DNA of 64,000 nucleotides from Pedobacter roseus. Lineage in GTDB: Bacteria > Bacteroidota > Bacteroidia > Sphingobacteriales > Sphingobacteriaceae. Position 1 is the stretch's first letter, and each line of letters opens with the position of its first letter. Under the pieces are notes generated by a model that was given only the letters and a program-made list of their open reading frames with translations, made no database searches and was not told where the DNA came from. The stretch covers positions 5,084,001 through 5,148,000 of the forward strand of contig NZ_CP060723.1 in assembly GCF_014395225.1 (NCBI RefSeq). The letters are read 5' to 3'. Both the position numbers and the translations under genes were made by a program. This document shows positions 59,161-64,000 of this stretch, piece after piece.

Positions 59161-60810
59161 ATGAAAAGAATTATCAATCAATTAGGGCTTAAACTGATCA
59201 TTTTATCATTAATGGTTACGGTGGTTTCTTCTTGCAAAAAAGAAGATGATGTACCAACAGATCCCGCCAGGATATTTAAGCCCAGCGATATAAAAATTAC
59301 TTCAGGAGAAACTTCGGCTAAGTTAACCTGGACTACCCCTTTAATGTCGACAGGAAAAACCTTTAAATACAGTATCGATTTTTCAACCGATTCGCTGTTT
59401 GCAACGGTGAACTACACCACCACGGCCGATACGGCTGGGGTAACGGTAACTGAAGATAATTTAGCCGTTAGGACAAAATATTATGCCAGGGTAAAGGCCA
59501 ATGCAACAGAAAGTCAGCCTGAATCGAAATACGTAAGGAGCAGTGCTTTCCAGTTAACAGGTATTCAATTGTTTTTACTGATCAGGGATAACGAGATTAA
59601 AGAAAACAGTATTACCCTGCGTTATACGCCTACAGTTGGCCTAACATCAATTGTTTTAACTCCGGCAACAGGTGCTGCTGCTACTACAACTTTAAGCGCT
59701 GGTGACGCATCTGCAGGTTTGAAAGCCATTACAGGATTAACCGCTGGCACAAAGTACACTGCGGAACTGTTTGCAGGCACCAAGAGCAAAGGAATTACCA
59801 CATTTACCACCCTTGCACCTACTACTTACACGGTAAAATTAAATCCGGGTGATGACCTGGCCGCCACGATTACTTCAGCAGCCAATGGTGCAGTTATTGG
59901 TTTAAACCCCGGTACTTACAACATCACCGCATTATCCACTTTTATTACCCAAAAAACCATTACCATCAAATCTACCTCTGGCAATCCTACCGACACGAAG
60001 GTTAATTTTAAAGAAATAGATTTAGAAGGAACAGGTGCAGGCGTAACCCTATCGGGCATTGAGTTTGATGGAACTTCAGCAGGAGCACTTTATTTTATTA
60101 ACTTTATTGGTACACAGGCATCAAATGGTACCGCAGCAACTTTTACCAATGTGGTAGTAGATAATTGCATTGCCCACGGTGCTATAACGGCCTTTTTACG
60201 TGGAGACAGGGGAACAGCAGCACGCGATTTTAAAATAACTGGTATTACAGTGAACAACTCTATTGTATATGATATGGGCGCAAATGGTTCTTCGGCGTAT
60301 TATACCTTCCATGTAAACAAAATGCAGTTTAATACCATTACCGTTTCTAAATCTACTTTTTATAACGCTGGTCCGGGCTTAGTTACCGCAAGTACCACCT
60401 ATACAGGAGATGTTATTCCAACGGTTTCGATTACCAACTCTACCTTTAATGGCTTTGGTGGTAATGCAAAGTATGCCTTGTTAGATGCCAATGCAAATCC
60501 GATCAACTTTACTATCCAAAACAGCATTTTAGCAAATACACCAAAATCAGGTACCGTAAATGCTGCTGCCATTAGGGGTACAGGAGCGGGAAGCACATTA
60601 AGAATTTCGAACAGCAACTATTTCAATTTATTCACTGCATTAACTGGTGGAACAGCCTTAACCTTTGGAACGGCAACTTTAGCGAGCAACCAAAGTATCA
60701 ATGCAGGCTGGACAGCCACTACAACTGATTTTACTTTGCCTGCTGCATCACCATTAAGAAGCGCAGGAAGCACCGGAGGGCCAATTGGTGACCCCAGGTG
60801 GGCATATTAA
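59161..60810 (+). CDS. Pectin-locus lipoprotein with FN3-like and beta-helix domains (DUF4957/DUF5123-type)
   Basis: A 549-residue lipoprotein; ATG 59161, lipobox VVSSC. Residues about 30-130 are fibronectin-type III-like (PSDIKITSGETSAKLTWTTP, TKYYARVKA), then a second FN3-like segment to 215, followed by a parallel beta-helix of 300 residues (TYTVKLNPGDDLAATITSAANGAVIGLNPGTYNI, NCIAHGAI, NNSIVYDMGANG, NSTFNGFGG, NSILANTP). This is the arrangement of DUF4957/DUF5123 proteins common in pectin loci. It may bind or cleave pectin at the surface; no lyase catalytic residues can be assigned from reading. Confidence 0.78.
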   Translation: MKRIINQLGLKLIILSLMVTVVSSCKKEDDVPTDPARIFKPSDIKITSGETSAKLTWTTPLMSTGKTFKYSIDFSTDSLFATVNYTTTADTAGVTVTEDNLAVRTKYYARVKANATESQPESKYVRSSAFQLTGIQLFLLIRDNEIKENSITLRYTPTVGLTSIVLTPATGAAATTTLSAGDASAGLKAITGLTAGTKYTAELFAGTKSKGITTFTTLAPTTYTVKLNPGDDLAATITSAANGAVIGLNPGTYNITALSTFITQKTITIKSTSGNPTDTKVNFKEIDLEGTGAGVTLSGIEFDGTSAGALYFINFIGTQASNGTAATFTNVVVDNCIAHGAITAFLRGDRGTAARDFKITGITVNNSIVYDMGANGSSAYYTFHVNKMQFNTITVSKSTFYNAGPGLVTASTTYTGDVIPTVSITNSTFNGFGGNAKYALLDANANPINFTIQNSILANTPKSGTVNAAAIRGTGAGSTLRISNSNYFNLFTALTGGTALTFGTATLASNQSINAGWTATTTDFTLPAASPLRSAGSTGGPIGDPRWAY

Positions 60811-60821
60811 TTTATTTTACG

Positions 60822-60850
60822 AAGGGCAGGTTTTTAATCTGCCCTTTTTT
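60822..60850 (+). terminator. Terminator after the beta-helix lipoprotein gene
   Basis: aagggcag (60822-60829) / ctgccctt (60839-60846) followed by TTTTTT. A fragment of dispersed repeat unit 2 (gtcactgcgaggaggtatga) follows at about 60876. The pectinesterase gene may therefore have its own promoter. Confidence 0.75.
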
Positions 60851-60920
60851 AATGAAATTTAAATAGCAAAAGTTTGTCACTGCGAGGAGGTATGACGAAC
60901 ATTAATATTAACTGACCATA

Positions 60921-61943
60921 ATGAGAAGAATACCTTATTTTAAACTGATTACGCTACTCTTTTTAAATACCTTATCCTTTATTTACGCCAATGCCCAGGA
61001 TCCCAAATACCCATCAACAATAACCGTCTCAAAAGATGGCAGTGCAAATTATAAAACCATTCAGGAAGCTGTAAATTCGGTAAGGGATTTGGGGGAGAAA
61101 GAAGTTAAGATTTATGTTAAAAAGGGCATATATAAAGAAAAACTGATTATCCCTTCGTGGAAAATCAGGATTTCTATTATTGGGGAAAATCCTGAAAATA
61201 CCATCATTACTTTCGACGATTATTCAGGTAAGCCAAATCCAGCAGGTAAAGACCAGTTTGGTAATGCGAAATTCAGCACCTATACATCTTTTACCGTATT
61301 GGTACAAGGGAATGATATTCACCTCGAAAATTTAACCATCATCAATTCAGCCGGCCGTGTTGGCCAGGCTGTTGCGCTGCACGTAGAAGGTGATCGCTTT
61401 ATAGCAAAAAACTGCAGGTTTTTGGGCAATCAGGATACGCTTTATGCTGCTATCGAAAATAGCCGTCAATATTATAAAAACTGCTATATAGAGGGTACAA
61501 CCGATTTTATTTTTGGCAAAGCCACCGTTGTTTTTGAGAATTGTACAATCAAGAGTTTAAGTGACTCTTATGTTACGGCAGCCTCTACTTCTGCACAGCA
61601 GAAATTCGGATTTGTTTTTCTAAATTGTAAGCTCATTGCAGATACCGCGGTAACGAAGGCTTATTTAGGCAGGCCATGGCGACCTTATGCAAAAACAGTA
61701 TTCTTAAACTGCGAAATTGGAAAACACATTTTACCTGAGGGCTGGAATGCCTGGAAAGGCGATAAGATGTTCCCCGATAAAGAATTAACGGTTTTTTATG
61801 CTGAATATAAGAATACCGGCGCAGGAGCATCGCCTAAAACAAGATTACCCTGGACGAAACAGCTCACTGATAAAGAGGCTAAAAATTATACTTTAAAAAA
61901 TATATTGGGTGGGGCAGATCAATGGAACCCATTTATAAATTAA
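60921..61943 (+). CDS. Pectinesterase (CE8 family)
   Basis: A 340-residue exported enzyme with a signal peptide (MRRIPYFKLITLLFLNTLSFIY, cut near ANAQ). CE8 motifs in order: AVALHVEGDRFIAKNCRFLGNQDTLYA (with the GNQDTL active-site Asp), GTTDFIFGKATVVFENC (second Asp) and YLGRPWRPYAKTVFLN (Arg/Trp). It removes methyl esters from homogalacturonan, giving methanol and pectate. The acetylesterase gene follows by 5 bp. Confidence 0.95.
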   Translation: MRRIPYFKLITLLFLNTLSFIYANAQDPKYPSTITVSKDGSANYKTIQEAVNSVRDLGEKEVKIYVKKGIYKEKLIIPSWKIRISIIGENPENTIITFDDYSGKPNPAGKDQFGNAKFSTYTSFTVLVQGNDIHLENLTIINSAGRVGQAVALHVEGDRFIAKNCRFLGNQDTLYAAIENSRQYYKNCYIEGTTDFIFGKATVVFENCTIKSLSDSYVTAASTSAQQKFGFVFLNCKLIADTAVTKAYLGRPWRPYAKTVFLNCEIGKHILPEGWNAWKGDKMFPDKELTVFYAEYKNTGAGASPKTRLPWTKQLTDKEAKNYTLKNILGGADQWNPFIN

Positions 61944-61948
61944 TTAAA

Positions 61949-62689
61949 ATGAAAACGAATTTCCTTAAGATTTTTGCGGCAGTAACTTTAGCTGTTCTAT
62001 TCTCTTTTACTTTTGTTCAAAAGAAAACAAAGCTGTATATCATCGGCGATTCTACCGCGGCCAATAAAGAAGAAAAAGCTTATCCGGAGACCGGTTGGGG
62101 CATGGCTTTACAAGCATACTTTAAAACCGATGTTACGGTTGATAACCGGGCTTTAAATGGAAGAAGTACCAAATCGTTCAGGGCCGAAAAACGTTGGGAT
62201 CCGATATTGGCACAGTTGGCGCCAGGTGATTATGTTTTTATAGAATTTGGACATAATGATGAAAAAGTTGACAAACCAACAGTTGGAGTTTCATTGGCCG
62301 ATTTTAAGATCAATCTGGTGAATTATGTAAAAGAAACCCGGAGCAAAAAAGCTTTTCCGGTTTTACTCACGCCTATTTCGCGCAGAAGTTTCAAAAATGG
62401 TGTTTTAATCGATTCGCATGGCGATTATCCCCGCATAACCCGTCAGGTGGCCGATTCGCTAAATGTACCCTTAATTGATATGCTGGCTAAAACAGAAAGT
62501 TTATTGACCCGTTTGGGAGATGAGCCTTCAATTAAATTATTCAACCATGTTGATTCGGGAAATGTAAATTATCCAAAAGGCAAAAAAGACGATACGCATT
62601 TAAGTCCGGAAGGTGCTAAACAGGTTGCAGGATTGGTAGTGAAAGGAATTAAAGAGTTGAAGTTGAATTTAGCAAAGAGTTTGAAATAA
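61949..62689 (+). CDS. Rhamnogalacturonan acetylesterase-like SGNH hydrolase (CE12)
   Basis: A 246-residue exported esterase, ATG 61949. Signal peptide-like N-terminus (FLKIFAAVTLAVLFSFTFV). SGNH blocks: IIGDSTAAN (nucleophile Ser), VDNRALNGRSTKSF (Gly), FIEFGHND (Asn) and DDTHLSPEGA (Asp/His). The GHND...RTLY-type block and short length fit rhamnogalacturonan acetylesterases. It removes acetyl groups from pectin backbones. Co-transcribed with the pectinesterase. Confidence 0.92.
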   Translation: MKTNFLKIFAAVTLAVLFSFTFVQKKTKLYIIGDSTAANKEEKAYPETGWGMALQAYFKTDVTVDNRALNGRSTKSFRAEKRWDPILAQLAPGDYVFIEFGHNDEKVDKPTVGVSLADFKINLVNYVKETRSKKAFPVLLTPISRRSFKNGVLIDSHGDYPRITRQVADSLNVPLIDMLAKTESLLTRLGDEPSIKLFNHVDSGNVNYPKGKKDDTHLSPEGAKQVAGLVVKGIKELKLNLAKSLK

Positions 62690-62700
62690 TGTTCTTAGAT

Positions 62701-62721
62701 AGGTTGGTGAGTCACCAACCT
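62701..62721 (+). terminator. Palindrome after the pectin locus
   Basis: aggttggtga (62701-62710) / tcaccaacct (62712-62721) is a perfect inverted repeat around a single G, 12 bp after the last stop. No T run, so termination is uncertain; it may be a protective hairpin. Confidence 0.45.
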
Positions 62722-62745
62722 TAGAGTTAGAGCTAAAATTGAGTT

Positions 62746-62879
62746 TGTCATCCTGAACGCAGTGAAGGATCCTTTTATTAAGCGTACTAACCTCTCAAGT
62801 AATCTCATCTTAAGAGATAGGTTAATTTGGGTTCTGCTTTTCATCGTTTGGAGATTCTTCACTACGTTCAGAATGACAG
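62746..62879. repeat. Dispersed inverted repeat of the tgtcatcctgaacg type
   Basis: Left arm tgtcatcctgaacgcagtga, right arm tcactacgttcagaatgaca, which are imperfect complements. A fragment of the same family (cgactccgctcagactgaca) is near 51449. Lies between convergent genes. Confidence 0.7.
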
Positions 62880-62884
62880 AAAAA

Positions 62885-62924
62885 AGCCGCAAATCCACGG
62901 ATTAACATCCATGTTTTTGCGGCT
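62885..62924 (-). terminator. Terminator of the aldehyde dehydrogenase gene
   Basis: agccgcaaa / tttgcggct, 9-bp stem, with a T run on the minus strand (TTTTTCTG). About 20 bp after the stop at 62945. Confidence 0.75.
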
Positions 62925-62944
62925 TGGTTTTATAAACTGATCTT

Positions 62945-64000
62945 TTAAAAAATATACTTCGTACTTAAGAAGTTCGAATCATCTCCCCTCACAATTTCAT
63001 TCAGTAACTTTTTATTATCCTCTGTAAATTTAGTAGCCACCAAAGAGCGGATCGAGAATGAACGCAAAGCATCCACTACAGAAAGTGTTCCTTCGGCACT
63101 GTCTTTACGACCGGTGAAAGGGAATACATCTGGGCCACGCTGACATTGGCAATTGATATTTACACGACTTACCTGGTTAACCAAAGGATCGATCAGTGAA
63201 GAAATTACCGCAGCATTGTTGCTAAAAATACTCACCTGCTGGCCGTGTGGCGAACCGATTAAATACTCAATAGGTTCTTCCAGATCATCGAAAGGTACAA
63301 CCGGCACAATCGGACCAAATTGCTCTTCGCGATATAGTTTCATGTTGCTGTTAACAGGATACACAATGGCAGGATAAACAAAAGTTTCTAAAGTTTGTCC
63401 ACCATTTTTGTTTACCACTTTCGCTCCGTGCGAAACCGCATCATCAATGCATTCTTTTAAATATTCTGGTTTATTCAGCTCAGGCAATGGCGTAAGGTTT
63501 ACGCCTTTTTCCCATGGCATACCGAATTTCAGTTTTTCTACTTCTGCAGATAAACGCTTTAAAAATTCCTGTGCCAAACTGCGGTGTACATAAACGATTT
63601 TAATCGCGGTACAACGTTGTCCGTTAAAAGAAAGTGAACCTAAAACGGTTTCAGAAACCGCTAAATCAAGATCAGCATCTTTGGTGATGATGGCTGCATT
63701 TTTGGCATCCAAACCTAAAATAGCCCTTAAACGGTTTACTTTAGGGTGCAGTTTTTTTAATTCGTTAGCTACTTTACTCGAACCAATCAAAGTAAGCACA
63801 TTGATTTTTCCTGATTTCATCAATCCCGGAACAATGGTATTGCCGCGGCCATAAATGGTATTCACCACACCTTTAGGAAAGCTGGAACGGAAAGCTTCTA
63901 ACAAAGGGTAATGTAATAAAGTACCGTGCTTAGGTGGTTTGAATAAAAGCGTGTTGCCCATAATCAAAGCCGGGATGAGCGTAGTAAAAGTCTCGTTTAA
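62945..64000 (-). CDS. GapN-like aldehyde dehydrogenase, C-terminal 351 residues (5' end outside window)
   Basis: The frame stays open to the window edge (LNETFTTLIPALIMGNTLLFKPPKHG), so the start is beyond 64000. Nucleotide-binding and catalytic parts are present: VGLIG-like VLTLIGSSKVANEL, and catalytic cysteine in SFNGQRCTAIKI. This resembles the NADP-dependent glyceraldehyde-3-phosphate dehydrogenase branch. Where most relatives have ELGGKN, this protein has GLDAKN, so the usual catalytic glutamate is not at that position. The C-terminus (EEQFGPIVPVVPFDD, NINCQCQRGPDVFPFTGRKDS) is complete. Confidence 0.8.
   Translation of the reverse strand, partial: LNETFTTLIPALIMGNTLLFKPPKHGTLLHYPLLEAFRSSFPKGVVNTIYGRGNTIVPGLMKSGKINVLTLIGSSKVANELKKLHPKVNRLRAILGLDAKNAAIITKDADLDLAVSETVLGSLSFNGQRCTAIKIVYVHRSLAQEFLKRLSAEVEKLKFGMPWEKGVNLTPLPELNKPEYLKECIDDAVSHGAKVVNKNGGQTLETFVYPAIVYPVNSNMKLYREEQFGPIVPVVPFDDLEEPIEYLIGSPHGQQVSIFSNNAAVISSLIDPLVNQVSRVNINCQCQRGPDVFPFTGRKDSAEGTLSVVDALRSFSIRSLVATKFTEDNKKLLNEIVRGDDSNFLSTKYIF

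Noticed and set aside
1..64000. tRNA, rRNA or insertion sequence with transposase
   Set aside because: No cloverleaf with a T-loop GTTCGA pattern, no rRNA segment and no transposase-like protein was found on reading both strands; short RNAs could still be missed without a covariance search.

Overview
The window looks like chromosomal DNA of a member of the Sphingobacteriaceae (Bacteroidota), most probably Pedobacter or a close relative. The evidence is a SusC/SusD pair, many CarboxypepD_reg-type TonB receptors, promoters of the Bacteroidota type (TTTG / TAnnTTTG), TTG and GTG starts, low GC, a 945-residue CarB, and protein sequences that resemble Pedobacter families. I see no prophage, integrase, transposase gene, CRISPR array, tRNA or rRNA. 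Most of the window is ordinary core genome. The accessory content is a pectin-related polysaccharide utilisation locus (52.8-62.7 kb), a higBA toxin-antitoxin pair (41.9-42.6 kb), and many non-coding palindromic repeats in the spacers.

Layout. 0-12.8 kb: the end of an LRR-protein kinase, a DUF1349 protein divergent from a Crp/Fnr regulator, DoxX, an aldose-epimerase-like protein, peptidase T, a beta-barrel protein, an M14 carboxypeptidase with a rhomboid protease, two uncharacterised envelope or lineage proteins, a dipeptide epimerase and a rhodanese. 12.9-19.2 kb: DUF4407 protein, M28 peptidase, carB, a small exported protein. 19.4-26.8 kb: a possible small RNA or leader, a NadR-type kinase, a 1-kb repeat-rich spacer, then a TPP riboswitch driving a TonB receptor, followed by thiE, a DoxX-like membrane protein, a thiamin-pyrophosphokinase-like protein without the usual catalytic motifs, and a GNAT. 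This is a thiamin uptake and salvage neighbourhood. 26.9-35.9 kb: an OMP_b-brl_3 receptor, an M49 metallopeptidase, an amidase, glnS, a stand-alone B12-binding mutase domain and a crotonase. 36.1-39.8 kb: an NtrC-type regulator, an AI-2E family permease and a YtxH / holin-like / hypothetical trio. 40-44.6 kb: aspS, higBA, a DUF2798-Crp/Fnr operon with an FNR-like box, and two small proteins. 45.1-48.2 kb: ECF sigma factor, anti-sigma-like protein, DUF4097 protein and TlpA-like protein. 48.4-52.7 kb: bestrophin, an MHS-type MFS transporter with a small partner, and RlmI-like methyltransferase. 52.8-62.7 kb: LacI regulator, SusC, SusD, a beta-helix lipoprotein, pectin methylesterase and rhamnogalacturonan acetylesterase. 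62.9-64 kb: the C-terminal part of a GapN-like aldehyde dehydrogenase.

The most interesting signals are non-coding: (i) a TPP riboswitch with an approximately 80-nt insertion that can fold, between its ACCC and ACCTGATC elements; (ii) a 338-bp element whose terminal inverted repeats are strings of tri-loop hairpins with a middle hairpin that keeps its shape but not its sequence; (iii) an older long-palindrome element that this one interrupts, with an uninterrupted copy at 44.7 kb; (iv) a promoter / two-hairpin / terminator unit upstream of the NadR-type kinase. No clearly new multi-gene system was found. All functional calls are from reading the sequence; no database search was run.
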